From: Petrolisthes cinctipes
Taxonomy: Eukaryota > Arthropoda > Malacostraca > Decapoda > Porcellanidae
Direction of reading: 5' to 3'
Length of the DNA stretch: 64,000 nt
NCBI GenBank assembly: GCA_033782935.1
Contig: JAWQEG010001440.1
Location: 1,178,001 to 1,242,000 of the forward strand
Part shown: in pieces, positions 1 to 13,026 of the stretch
Layout: each line of letters starts with the position of its first letter
Position numbering within the stretch: the stretch's first letter is position 1
Made by a program: the position numbers and the translations under genes
The notes under the pieces: generated by a model
Seen by the model: only the letters and a program-made list of their open reading frames with translations
The model's database searches: none
Told to the model about the DNA's origin: nothing

Positions 1-60
1 TAAAATTTCGATTTATAGCATGTTTTAAGCCTGTATTTTAAAAACATTCTAGCACTGACT

Positions 61-3017
61 AGGCATGTACAGATCGCTTCTGGGACCCGAAAAAATCGAA
101 TTTTCTGGTGTTTTGAACCTGAATTAGGGATATACACGTGTACAGAAGATGCATACACATTTTGACTTTGGGCACATAAAATATCGATTTTGAGCATGTT
201 TTGGGCCTGTATTTTGAAAATACTTTAACACGGAGTAGGCATGTACAGATCGCTTCTGGGACACAAAAATATCGAATATTCGGTTGTTTTAAGTCTGAAT
301 TTGAGATATAAACGGGTACAAAAGATGCATGCACATATCGACTTTGGGCACCCAAAATATCGATTTTAAGCATGTTTTGGGCCTGTATTTTAAAAAATAC
401 TCTAACACTGAGTAGACACGTACAGATCGCTTCTGGAACCCAAATAAATCGAATTTAGGGTGTTCTGAGCCTGAATTTGAGATATGAACGGGTACAGAAG
501 ATGCATACACATATTGACTTTGGGCACCTAAAATATAGATTTTCAGCATGTTTTGGGCCTGTATTTTGAAAATACATTAACACGGAGTAGGCATGTACAG
601 ATCGCTTCTGGGACCCAAAAATATCGAATTTTCAGGTGTTTTAAGCCTGAATATGAGATATAAACGGATTCAGAAGATGCATGCACATATCGACTTTGGG
701 CACCTAAAATATCGATTTTTAACATGTTTTGGGCCTGTATTTTAAAAATACTCTAACACGGAGTAGGCATGTACAGATCGCTTCTGGTGCACAAAAATAT
801 CGATTTTTTGGGTGTTTTGAGCCTGAATTTGAGATATAAACGGGTTCAGAAGATGCATGCACATATCGACTTTGGACACCTAAAATATCGATTTATAGCA
901 TGTTTTAAGCCTGTATTTTAAAAACATTCTAGCACTGAGTAGGCATGTGCAGATTGCTTAAGGGACCAAAAAATATCGAATTTTCGGAGTTTTGAGCCTG
1001 AATTCGAGATATAAACGGGTACAGAAGATGCATGCACATATCGACTTTTTGCACCTAAAATATCGATTTTGAGCATGTTTTGGGTTTGTATCTTAAAAAA
1101 TTCTAGCAAGGAGTAGGCATGTACAGATCGCTTCAGGGACCCAAAAATACCGAATTTTTTTGGTTTTTTGAACCAGAATTTGGGATATAGACGGATACAG
1201 AAGATGCATGCACATATCGACTTTGGGCACCTAAAATATCGATTTTGTGCATGTTTTGGGCCTGTATTTTGAAAATACTCTAACACGGAGTAGGCATGTA
1301 CAGATCGCTTCTGGGACCCAAAAATACTGAATTCTCTGGTGTTTTGAACCTGAATTTGGGATATAAACGGGTACAAAAGATGCATACACATATTGACTTT
1401 GGGCACCTAATATATAGATTTTCAGCATGTTTTGGGCCTGTATTTTTAAAATACATTAACACGGAGTAGGCATGTACAGATCGCTTCTGGGACCCAAAAA
1501 TATTGAATTTTCGGGTGTTTTGAGCCTGAATTTGAGATATAAACGGGTACAGAAGATGCGTGCACATATCGACTTTGGGCACCTAAAATATCGATTTTGA
1601 GCATGTTTTGGGCCTGTATTTAAAAAATACTCTAACACGGAGTAGACATGTACAGATCGCTTTTGGGACCCAAAAATATCGAATTTTCGGGTGTTTTTCG
1701 AGCCTGAATTTGAGATATAAACGGGTACAGAAGATACATGCACATATCGACTTTGGACACCTAAAATATCGATTTATAGCATGTTTTACGCCTGTATTTT
1801 AAAAACTTTCTAGAACTGAGTAGGCATGTGCAGATTTCTTAAGGGACCCAAAAATATCGAATTTTCGGAGTTTTGAGCCTGAATTTGAGATATAAACGGG
1901 TACAGAAGATGCATGCACTTATCGACTTTTTGCACTTAAAATATCGATTTTTAACATGTTTTGGGTCTGTATCTTGAAAACATTTTAGCAAGGAGTAGGC
2001 ATGTACAGATCGCTTCTGGGACCCCAAAAAATCGAATTTTCTGGTGTTTTGAACCTGAATTAGGGATACACACGTGTACAGAAGATGCATACACATTTTG
2101 ACTTTGGGCACATAAAATATCGATTTTGAGCATGTTTTGGGCCTGTATTTTGAAAATACTCTAACACGGAGTAGGCATGTACAGATCGCTTCTGGGACAC
2201 AAAAATATCGAATATTCGGTTGTTTTTAGTCTGAATTTGAGATATAAACGGGTACAGAAGATGCATGCATATATCGACTTTGGGCACCCAAAATATCGAT
2301 TTTAAGCATGTTTTGGGCCTGTATTTTAAAAAATACTCTAACACTGAGTAGACACGTACAGATCGCTTCTGGAACCCAAATAAATCGAATTTTAGGGTGT
2401 TCTGAGCCTGAATTTGAGATATGAACGGGTACAGAAGATGCATACACATATTGACTTTGGGCACCTAAAATATAGATTTTCAGCATGTTTTGGGCCTGTA
2501 TTTTAAAAATACATTAACACGGAGTAGGCATGTACAGATCGCTTCTGGGACCCAAAAATATCGAATTTTCGGGTGTTTTAAGCCTGAATATGAGATATAA
2601 ACGGATTCATAAGATGCATGCACATATCGACTTTGGGCACCTAAAATATCGATTTTTAACATGTTTTGGGGCTGTATTTTAAAAATACTCTAACACGGAG
2701 TAGGCATGTACAGATCGCTTCTGGTGCACAAAAATATCGATTTTTTGGGTGTTTTGAGCCTGAATTTGAGATATAAACGTGTTCAGAAGATGCATGCACA
2801 TATCGACTTTGGACACCTAAAATATCGATTTATAGCATGTTTTAAGCCTGTATTTTAAAAACATTCTAGCACTGAGTAGGCATGTGCAGATTGCTTAAGG
2901 GACCAAAAAATATCGAATTTTCGGAGTTTTGAGCCTGAATTTGAGATATAAACGGGTACAGAAGATACATGCACATATCGACTTTTTGCACTTAAAATAT
3001 CGATTTTGAGCATGTTT
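61..3017 (+). repeat. Offset repeat, 1,937 bp (11 monomers)
   Basis: The stretch from about 61 to 1,080 is repeated from about 1,998 to 3,017 with an offset of 1,937 bp (11 x 176, plus 1). Shared private variants include acccgaaaaaatcg or accccaaaaaatcg followed by attagggata, the ggaacccaaataaatcg monomer, agcctgaatatgag with aacggattca, and ctggtgcacaaaaatatcgatttttt. Similarity is lost at about 1,080, where the first copy continues with a type III monomer and the second does not. The matching segment is shorter than the offset, so this is a partial higher-order copy and not a complete tandem unit. Confidence 0.75.
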
Positions 3018-6000
3018 TGGGTCTGTATTTTGAAAATATTCTAGCACTGAGTAGGCATGTACAGATCGCTTCTGGGACACAAAAATATCGAATATTCGTT
3101 TGTTTTGAGTCTGAATTTGAGATATAAACGGGTACAGAAGATGAATGCACATATCGACTTTGGGCACCCAAAATATCGATTTTAAGCATGTTTTGGGCCT
3201 GTATTTTTAAAAATACTCTAACACTGAGTAGACACGTACAGATCGCTTCTGGAACCCAAATAAATCGAATTTTAGGGTGTTCTGAGCCTGAATTTGAGAT
3301 ATGAACGGGTACAGAAGATGCATGCACATATCGACTTTGGCACCCAAAAATATCGATTTTTAGTATGTTTTCGGCGTATAATTTGAAAATATTCTAGCAC
3401 TGAGGAGGCATATACAGATCGCTTCTGGGACCCAAAAATATCGAATTTTCGGGGGTTTTGAGCCAGAATTTGGGATATAACCGGGTACAGAGGATGCATG
3501 CACATATCGACTTTTTGCACCTAAAATATCGATTTTGAGCATGTTTTGGGTCTGTATCTTGAAAAAATTCTAGCAAGGAGTAGGCATGTACAGATCGCTT
3601 CTGGGACCAAAAAATACCGAATTTTCTGGTGTTTTGAACCTGAATTTGGGATATAGACGGGTACAGAAGATGCATACACATATTGACTTTGGGCACCTAA
3701 AATATAGATTTTCAGGAATGTTTTTGGCATGTATCTTGAAAATACATTAACACGGAGTAGGCATGTACAGATTGCTTCTGGAACCCAAAAATATCGAATT
3801 TTCGGGTGTTTTGAGCCTGAATTTGAGATATAAACGGATACAGAAGATTCATGCACATATCGACTTTGGGCACCTAAAATATCGATTTTTAACATGTTTT
3901 GGGCCTGTATTTTGAAAATACTCTAACAAGGAGTAGGCATGTACAGATCGTTTCTGGGACACAAAAATATCGTTTTTTTGGGTGTTTTGAGCCTGAATTT
4001 GAGATATAAACGGGTTCAGAAGATGCATGCACATATCGACTTTGGACACATAAAATATCGATTTATAGCATGTTTTAAGCCTGTATTTTAAAAACATTCT
4101 AGCACTGAGTAGGCATGTGCAGATTTCTTAAGGGACCCAAAAAAATCGAATTTTCGGAGTTTTGAGCCTGAATTTGAGATATAAACAGGTACAGATAATG
4201 CATGCACATATCGACTTTTTGCACTTAAAATATCGATTTTTAACATGTTTTGGGTCTGTATCATGAAAACATTCTAGCAAGGAGTAGGTATGTACAGATC
4301 GCTTCTGGGACCAAAAAATACCGAATTTTCTGGTGTTTTGAACCTGAATTTGGGATATACACATGTACAGAAGATGCATACACATTTTGACTTTGGGCAC
4401 ATAAAATATCATTTTTTAGCATGTTTTGGGCCTGTATTTTAAAAAAAACTCTAACACGGAGTGTGCACGTACAGATCGCTTCTGGGACCCAAAAATATCG
4501 AATTTTCGGGTGTTTTGAGCCTGAATTTGAGATATAAACGGGTACAGAAGATGAATGCACATATCGACTTTGGACACCTAAAATTTCGATTTATAGCATG
4601 TTTTAAGCCTGTATTTTAAAAACATTCTAGCACTGACTAGGCATGTACAGATCGCTTCTGGGACCCAAAAATATCGAATTTTCGGGTGTTTTAAGCCTGA
4701 ATATGATATATAAACGGATTCAGAAGATGCATGCACATATCGACTTTGGGCACCTAAAATATCGATTTTTAACATGTTTTGGGCCTGTATTTTAAAAATA
4801 CTCTAACACGGAGTAGGCATGTACAGATCGCTTCTGGTACACAAAAATATCGATTTTTTGGGTGTTTTGAGCCTGAATTTGAGATATAAACGGGTTCAAA
4901 AGATGCATGCACATATCGACTTTGGACACCTAAAATATCGATTTATAGTATGTTTTAAGCCTGTATTTTAAAAACATTCTAGCACTGAGTAGGCATGTGC
5001 AGATTACTTAAGGGACCAAAAAATATCGAATTTTCGGAGTTTTGAGCCTGAATTTGAGATATAAACGGGTACAGAAGATGCATGCACATATCGACTTTTT
5101 GCACTTAAAATATCGATTTTGAGCATGTTTTGGGCCTGTATTTTGAAAATACTCTAACACAGAGTAGGCATGTACAGATCGCTTCTGGGACACAAAAATA
5201 TCGAATATTCGTTTGTTTTGAGTCTGAATTTGAGATATAAACGGGTACAGAAGATGAATGCACATATCGACTTTGGGCACCCAAAATATCGATTTTAAGC
5301 ATGTTTTGGGCCTGTATTTTTAAAAATTCTCTAACACTGAGTAGACACGTACAGATCGCTTCTGGAACCCAAATAAATCGAATTTTCGGTTGTTCTGAGC
5401 CTGAATTTGAGATATGAACGGGTACAGAAGATGCATGCACATATCGACTTTGGCACCCAAAAATATCGATTTTTAGTATGTTTTCGGCGTATAATTTGAA
5501 AATATTCTAGCACTGAGGAGGCATATACAGATCGCTTCTGGGACCCAAAAATATCGAATTTTCGGGGGTTTTGAGCCAGAATTTGGGATATAACCGGGTA
5601 CAGAGGATGCATGCACATATCGACTTTTTGCACCTAAAATATCGATTTTGAGCATGTTTTGGGTCTGTATCTTGAAAAAATTCTAGCAAGGAGTAGGCAT
5701 GTACAGATCACTTCTGGGACCAAAAAATACCGAATTTTCTGGTGTTTTGAACCTGAATTTGGGATATAGACGGGTACAGAAGATGCATACACATATTGAC
5801 TTTGGGCACCTAAAATATAGATTTTCAGGAATGTTTTCGGCATGTATTTTGAAAATACATTAACACGGAGTAGGCATGTACAGATCGCTTCTGGGACCCA
5901 AAAATATCGAATTTTCGGGTGTTTTGAGCCTGAATTTGAGATATAAACGGATACAGAAGATTCATGCACATATCGACTTTGGGCACCTAAAATATCGATT

Positions 6001-6218
6001 TTTAACATGTTTTGGGCCTGTATTTTGAAAATACTCTAACAGGGAGTAGGCATGTACAGATCGTTTCTGGGACACAAAAATATCGTTTTTTTGGGTGTTT
6101 TGAGCCTGAATTTGAGATATAAACGGGTTCAGAAGATGAATGCACATATCGACTTTGGACACCTAAAATTTCGATTTATAGCATGTTTTAAGCCTGTATT
6201 TTAAAAACATTCTAGCAC
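2527..6218 (+). repeat. Offset repeat, 2,113 bp (12 monomers)
   Basis: About 2,527-4,105 recurs as about 4,640-6,218, offset 2,113 bp (12 x 176, plus 1). Shared rare variants include atatcgttttttt in place of atcgaatttt, aggaatgtttttggc or aggaatgttttcggc, the gttttcggcgtataattt monomer and the ggtacagaggatgc end. The copies separate at about 4,105/6,218, where the first continues with cagatttcttaagg and the second with cagatcacttctgg. Confidence 0.8.
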
Positions 6219-6478
6219 TGACTAGGCATGTACAGATCACTTCTGGGACCCGAAAAAATCGAATTTTCTGGTGTTTTGAACCTGAATTAGGGATATACAC
6301 GTGTACAGAAGATGCATACACATTTTGACTTTGGGGACATAAAATATCGATTTTGAGCATGTTTTGGGCCTGTATTTTGAAAATACTCTAACACGGAGTA
6401 GGCATGTACAGATCGCTTCTGGGACACAAAAATATCGAATATTCGGTTGTTTTAAGTCTGAATTTGAGATATAAACGG
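6164..6478 (+). repeat. Partial copy of the window start (offset 6,163 bp)
   Basis: From 6,164 the sequence follows positions 1 to about 315 closely. It has the same aaaatttcgatttatagc start, the rare gcactgactaggc (tgac for tgag), acccgaaaaaatcg and attagggatatacacg. The offset is 35 monomers plus 3 bp. With the 1,937- and 2,113-bp offset repeats it shows that pieces of one ancestral block were copied several times across the first 6.5 kb. Confidence 0.75.
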
Positions 6479-6530
6479 GTACAAAAGATGCATACACATA
6501 TTGACTTTGGACACCTAAAATATCGATTTT

Positions 6531-7586
6531 GAGCATGTTTTTGGTCTGTATCTTGAAAACATTCTAGCAAGGATTAGGCATGTACAGATCGCTTTTGGAA
6601 CCCAAAAATATCGAATTTTCGGGTGTTTTGAACTTGAATTAGGGATATACACGTGTACAGAAGATGCTTACACATATTGACTTTGGGCACATAAAATATC
6701 GATTTTCAGCATGTTTTGGGCCTGTATTTTAAAAACACTCTAACACGGAGTATGCAAGTACAGATTGCTTCTGGGATCCAAAAAAATGGAATTCTCTGGT
6801 GTTTTGAGCCTGAATCTGATATATCAACGGATACAGAAGAAGCATGCACATATCGACTTTGGGCACCTAAAATATCGATTTTTAGCATGTTTTGGGTCTG
6901 TATATTAAAAATACTCTAACACGGAGAATTCACGTACAGATTGCTTCTGGGACCCAAAAATATGAAATTTTCGTGTGTTTTGAGCCTAAATTTGAGATAT
7001 AGACAGGTACAGAAGATGCATGCACTTATCGACTTTGGACACCTAAAATATCGATTTTGAGCATGTTTTTGGTCTGTATCTTGAAAACATTCTAGCAAGG
7101 AGTAGGCATGTACAGATCGCTTTTGGAACCCAAAAATATCGAATTTTCGGGTATTTTGAACTTGAATTAGGGATATACACGTGTACAGAAGATGCATACA
7201 CATATTGACTTTGGGCACATAAAATATCGATTTTCAGCATGTTTTGGGCCTGTATTTTAAAAACACTCTAACACGGAGTATGCAAGTACAGATTGCTTCT
7301 GGGACCCAAAAATATGGAATTTTCGGGTGTTTTGAGCCTGAATTTGAGATATAAACGGATACAGAAGATGCATGCACATATCGACTTTGGACACCTAAAA
7401 TATCGATTTTTAGCATGTTTTGAGCCTATATTTTGAAAACATTCTAGCACTGAGTATGCATGTACAGATCGCTTAAGGGACACAAAAATATGGAATTTTC
7501 GGGTGTTTTGAGCCTGAATTTGAGATATAAACGGGTACAGAAGATGCATGCACTTATCGACTTTGGACACCTAAAATATCGATTTT
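6531..7586 (+). repeat. Three-monomer tandem duplication (528 bp)
   Basis: About 6,531-7,058 and 7,059-7,586 share the gtttttggtctgtatcttg monomer, the gaacttgaattagggata variant and the tatgcaagtacagattgc variant, spaced exactly 528 bp apart. In the second copy the match weakens after about 7,418. Variants with the gtttttggtctg opening recur near 7,587, 10,401, 10,753 and 12,335, so this small module was spread further along the array. Confidence 0.65.
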
Positions 7587-10500
7587 GAGCATGTTTTTGG
7601 TCTGTATCTTGAAAACATTCTAGCAAGGAGTAGGCATGTACAGATCGCTTCTGGGACCCAAAAATATCGAATTTTCGGGTGTTTTGAACCTGAATTTGGG
7701 ATATAGACGGATACAGAAGATGCATGCACATATCGACTTTTGGCACCTAAAATATCAATTTTGAGCATGTTTTGGGCCTGTATTTTGAAAATACTCTAAC
7801 ACGGAGTAGGCAAGTACAGATGGCTTCGGGGACCCAAAAATATCGATTTTTCGGGTGTTTTGAGCCTGAATTTGAGATATAAACGGGTACAGAAGATTCA
7901 TGCACATATCGACTTTGGGCACCCAAAATATCGATTTTGAGCATGTTTTGGGCCTGTATTTTTAAAATACTCTAACACTGAGTAGACACGTACAGGTCGC
8001 TTCTGGAACCCAAATAAATCGAATTTTAGGGTGTTCTGAGCCTGAATTTGAGATATGAACGGGTACAGAAGATGCATGCACATATCGACTTTGAGCACCT
8101 AAAATATCGATTTTTAGCATGTTTTGGGCCTGTATTTTGAAAATACTATAGCACGGTGTAGACATGTACATATCGCATCAGGGACACAAAAATATCGATT
8201 TTTTGGGTGTTTTGAGCCTGAATTTGAGATATAAACGGGTACAGAAGATGCATGCACATATCGACTTTGGCACCCAAAATATCGATTTTTAGTATGTTTT
8301 CGGTGTATAATTTGAAAATATTCTAGCAATGAGTAGGCATGTACAGATCACTTCTGGAACCCAAAAATATCGAATTTTCGGGGGTTTTGAGCCAGAATTT
8401 GGAATATAACCGGGTACATAGGATGCATGCACATATCAACTTTTTGCACCTAAAATATCGATTTTAAACATGTTTTGGGTCTGTATCTTGAAAAAATTCT
8501 AGCAAGGAGTATGCATGTACAGATCGCTTCTGGGACCCAAAAATATCGAATCATCGGGTTTTTTGAACCTGAATTTGGGATATAGACGGATACAGAGGAT
8601 GCATGCACATATCGACTTTGGGCACCTAAAACATCGATTTTGAGCATGTTTTGGGCCTGTATTTTGAAAATACTCTAACACGAAGTAGGCATGTACAGAT
8701 TGCTTCTGGGACCCAAAAATATCGTATTTTAGAGTGTTTTGAACCTGAATTAGGGATATACACGTGTACAGAAGATGCATACACATTTTGACTTTGGGCA
8801 CATAAAATATCAATTTTGAGTATGTTTTGGGCCTGTATTTTGAAAATACTCTAACACGGAGTAGGCATGTACAGATCGCTTCTGGGACACAAAAATATCG
8901 AATATTCGGTTGTTTTGAGTCTGAATTTGAGATATAAACGTTTACAGAAGATGCATGCACATATCGACTTTGGGCACCCAAAATATCGATTTTAAGCATG
9001 TTTTTGGCCTGTATTTTAAAAAATACTCTAACACTGAGTAGACACGTACAGATCGCTTCTGGAACCCAAATAAATCGAATTTTAGGGTGTTCTGAGCCTG
9101 AATTTGAGATATGAACGGGTACAGAAGATGCATGCACATATCGACTTTGGGAACCTAAAATATCGATTTTGAGCATGTTTTGGGCCTGTATTTTGAAAAT
9201 ACTATAGCACGGTGTAGACATGTACAAATCGCTTCTGGGACACAAAAATATCGATTTTTTGGGTGTTTTGAGCCTGAATTTGAGATATAAACGGGTACAG
9301 AAGATGCATGCACATATCGACTTTGGGCACCTAAAATATCGATTTTGAGCATGTTTTGGGCCTGTCTTTTGAAAATACTATAGCACGGTGTAGACATGTA
9401 CAAATCCCTTCTGGGACACAAAAATATAGATTTTTTTGGGTGTTTTGAGCCTGAATTTGAGATATAAACGGGTACAGAAGATGCATGCTCATATCGACTT
9501 TGGCACCCAAAATATCGATTTTTAGTATGTTATCTGCGTATAATTTGAAAATATTCTAGCACTGAGTCAGCATGTACAGATCGCTTCTGGGACCCAAAAA
9601 TATCGAATTTTCGGGGGTTTTGAGCCTGAATTTGGGATATAACCTTGTACAGAGGATGCATGCACATATCGACTTTTTGCACCTAAAATATCGATTTTGA
9701 GCATGTTTTGGGTCTGTATCTTGAAAAAAATTCTAGCAAGGAGTAGGCATGTACAGATCGCTTCTGGGACCCAAAAATACCGAATTTTCTGGTGTTTTGA
9801 ACCTGAATTTGGGATATAGACGGGTTCAGAAGATGCATACTCATATTGACTTTGGGCACCTAATATATAGATTTTGAGCATGTTTTGGGCTTGTATTTTG
9901 AAAATACATTAACACGGAGTAGGCATGTACAGATCGCTTCTGGGACCCAAAAATATCGAATTTTCGGGTGTTTTGAGTCTGAATTTGTGATATAAACGGA
10001 TACAGAAGATGCATGTACATATCGACTTTGGGCACCTAAAATATCGATTTTGAGCATGTTTTGGGCCGATATTTTGAAAATACTCTAACACGGAGTAGGC
10101 ATGTACAGATCGTTTCTGGGACACAAAAATATCGATTTTTCGGGTGTTTTGAGCCTGAATTTGAGATATAAACGGGTACAGAAGATGCATGCACATATCG
10201 ACTTTGGACACCTAAAATATCGATTTATAGCATGTTTTAAGCCTGTATTTTAAAAACATTCTAGCACTGAGTAGGCATGTGCAGATTGCTTAAGGGACCC
10301 AAAAATATCAAATTTTCGGAGTTTTGAGCCTGAATTTGAGATATAAACGGGTACAGAAGATGCATGCACATATCGACTTTTTGCACTTAAAATATCGATT
10401 TTGAGCATGTTTTTGGTCTGTATCTTGAAAACATTCTAGCAAGGAGTAGGCATGTACAGATCGCTTTTGGGACACAAAAATATCGAATTTTCGGGTGTTT

Positions 10501-10679
10501 TGAACTTGAATTAGGGATATACACGTGTACAGAAGATGCTTACACATATTGACTTTGGGCACATAAAATATCGATTTTCAGCATGTTTTGGGCCTGTATT
10601 TTAAAAACACTCTAACACGGAGTATGCACGTACAGATTGCTTCTGGGACCCAAAAATATGGTATTTTCGGGTGTTTTGA
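7587..10679 (+). repeat. Satellite with six-monomer offset copy and an extra monomer
   Basis: No gene is present. The segment near 7,940-8,200 is repeated near 8,996-9,256 (offset 1,056 bp, six monomers). It is marked by the ctaacactgagtagacacg monomer with caaataaatcg, followed by a rare actatagcacggtgtag monomer. The rare monomer occurs once in the first copy (8,145) but twice in succession in the second (9,201 and 9,377, exactly 176 bp apart). That shifts the following material, such as the gtataattt monomer at about 8,290 and 9,525, to a seven-monomer offset. Confidence 0.65.
9201..9552 (+). repeat. Single-monomer tandem duplication
   Basis: Two adjacent monomers carry the same rare set: actatagcacggtgtagac, tgtacaaatc, ctgggacacaaaaatat and gattttttt. 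They begin exactly 176 bp apart. Neighbouring monomers in this array are usually of different types, so this pair looks like a recent one-monomer unequal exchange. The second copy has small differences (gcctgtcttttg, aaatccctt, atatagattttttt). Confidence 0.65.
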
Positions 10680-12850
10680 GCCTGAATTTGAGATATAAAC
10701 GGGTACAGAAGATGCATGCACATATCGACTTTTTGCACTTAAAATATCGATTTTGAGCATGTTTTTGGTCTTTATCTTGAAAACATTCTAGCAAGGAGTA
10801 GGCATGTACAGATCGCTTTTGGGACACAAAAATATCGAATTTTCGGGTGTTTTGAACTTAAATTAGGGATATACACGTGTACAGAAGATGCTTACACATA
10901 TTGACTTTGGGCACATAAAATATCGATTTTCAGCATGTTTTGGGCCTGTATTTTAAAAACACTCTAACACGGAGTATGCACGTACAGATTGCTTCTGGGA
11001 CCCAAAAATATCGAATTTTCGGGTGTTTTGAGCCTGAATTTGAGATATAAACGGGTACAGAAGATGCATGCACATATCGACTTTGGACACCTAAAATATC
11101 GATTTTTAGCATGTTTTGAGCTTATATTTTGAAAACATTCTAGCACTGAGTATGCATGTACAGATCGATTAAGGGATCCAAAAATATGGAATTTTCGGGT
11201 GTTTTGAGCCTGAATTTGAGATATAAACGGGTACAGAAGATGCATACACATATCGACTTTGGGCACCTAAAACATCGATTTTGAGCATGTTTTGGGACTG
11301 TATTTTGAAAATACTCTAACACGGAGTAGGCATGTACAGATGGCTTAGGGGACCCAAAAATATCGAATTTTTGGGTGTTTTGAGCCTGAATTTGAGATAT
11401 AAACGGGTACAGAAGATGCATGCACATTTCGACTTTTTGAACCTAAAATATCGATTTTGAGCATGTTTTGGGTCTGTATCTTGAAAACATTCTAGCAAGA
11501 AGTAGGCATGTACAGGTTGCTTCTGGGACCCAAAAATATCGAATTTTCGAGTGTTTTGAACCTGAATTTGGGATATAGACGGGTACAGAAGATGCATACA
11601 CATATTGACTTTGGGCAGCTAAAATATCGATTTTCAGCATGTTTTAGGCCTGTAATTTGAAAATACTCTATCACGGAGTATGCATGTACACATTGCTTTT
11701 GGGACCCAAAAATATCGAATATTCGGGTGTTTTGAGTCTGAATTTGAGATATAAACGGGTACAGAAGATGCATGCACATATCGACTTTGGGCACCCAAAA
11801 TATCGATTTTGAGAATGTTTTGGGCCTGTATTTTACAAACATTCTAGCACTGAGTATGCATGTACAGATCGCTTAAGGGACCCTAAAATATGGAATTTTC
11901 GGGTGCTTTGAGCCTGAATTTGAGATATAAACGGGTACAGAAGATGCATGCACATATCGACTTTTTGCACCTAAAATATCGATTTTGAGCATGTCTTGGG
12001 TTTGTATCTTAAAAAATTCTATCAAGAAGTAGGCATGTACAAATCGCTTCTGGGACCCAAAAATATCGAATTTTCGGGTGTTTTGAACCTGAATTTAGGA
12101 TATAGAAGGATACAGAAGATGCATGCACATATCGACTTTGGGCACCTAAAATATCGATTTTGAGCATGTTTTGGGACTGTATTTTGAAAATACTCTAACA
12201 CGGAGTAGGCATGAACAGATGGCTTCGGGGACCCAAAAATATCGAATTTTCGGAGTTTTGAGCCTGAATTTGAGATATAAACGGGTACAGAAGATGCATG
12301 CACATATCGACTTTTTGAACTTAAAATATCGATTTTGAGCATGTTTTTGGTCTGTATCTTGAAAACATTCTAGCAAGGAGTAGGCATGTACAGATCGCTT
12401 TTGGGACACAAAAATATCGAATTTTCGGGTGTTTTGAACTTAAATTAGGGATATACACGTGTACAGAAGATGCTTACACATATTGACTTTGGGCACATAA
12501 AATATCGATTTTCAGCATGTTTTGGGCCTGTATTTTAAAAACACTCTAACACGGAGTATGCACGTACAGATTGCTTCTGGGACCCAAAAATATCGAATTT
12601 TCGGTTGTTTTGAGCCTGAATTTGAGATATAAACGGGTACAAAAGATGCATGCACATATCGACTTTGGACACCTAAAATATCGATTTTTAGCATGTTTTG
12701 AGCCTATATTTTGAAAACATTCTAGCACTGAGTATGCATGTACAGATCGATTAAGGGACCCAAAAATAAGGAATTTTCGGGTGTTTTGAGCCAGAATTTG
12801 AGATATAAACGGGTACAGAAGATGCATACACATATCGACTTTGGGCACCT

Positions 12851-12938
12851 AAAATATCGATTTTGAGCATGTTTTGGGACTGTATTTTGAAAATACTCTA
12901 ACACGGAGTAGGCATGTACAGATGGCTTAGGGGACCCA
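12851..12938 (+). repeat. Half-monomer H1 (first 88 bp)
   Basis: First half of the reference monomer. Aligned without gaps to the second half (12,939-13,026), the consensus halves agree at about 59 of 88 positions by hand count. Matching islands are aaaatatcga, gtttt(g)gcctg, catg(t/c)aca followed by atcg, and the closing ggg..cc. H1 carries the diagnostic stretch that separates monomer types (ctaacacgg, ctagcactgag or ctagcaagg). An ancestral 88-bp unit duplicated and then fixed as a dimer is the simplest reading. Confidence 0.8.
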
Positions 12939-13026
12939 AAAATATCGAATTTTCGGGTGTTTTGAGCCTGAATTTGAGATATAAACGGGTACAGAAGATG
13001 CATGCACATTTCGACTTTTTGAACCT
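12939..13026 (+). repeat. Half-monomer H2 (second 88 bp)
   Basis: Second half of the reference monomer, exactly as long as H1 and related to it along its whole length without a gap. H2-specific features are the attttcggg block after the A-tract, gagatataaacgggtac, and the palindrome tgcatgca, which sits where H1 has ggcatgtaca. That H1 and H2 differ at about a third of positions, while copies of the same half in different monomers are much closer, shows that the dimer was fixed before the present array expanded. Confidence 0.8.

Larger units (their letters stand above)
12851..13026 (+). repeat. Reference 176-bp monomer (close to consensus)
   Basis: Chosen as a reference because it starts and ends at equivalent points (aaaatatcga) exactly 176 bp apart and carries mostly majority bases. 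In order it contains the A-tract plus ATCGAT, the gttttggg block, the ctaacacggag signature of type I, the gcatgtacag block, a second A-tract plus atcgaattttcggg, the gttttgagcctgaattt block, gagatataaacgggtacag, and the palindromic tgcatgca block. Since 176 leaves a remainder of 2 on division by 3, any reading frame rotates from copy to copy and returns to register only every 528 bp. This alone argues against the monomer being selected as coding sequence. Confidence 0.9.

Noticed and set aside
8499..9245. 248-codon open frame on the minus strand
   Set aside because: It covers just over four satellite monomers, its translation is the same few motifs in rotating frames, and no domain, start context or codon bias supports a gene. 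It arises from few minus-strand stops in the monomer.
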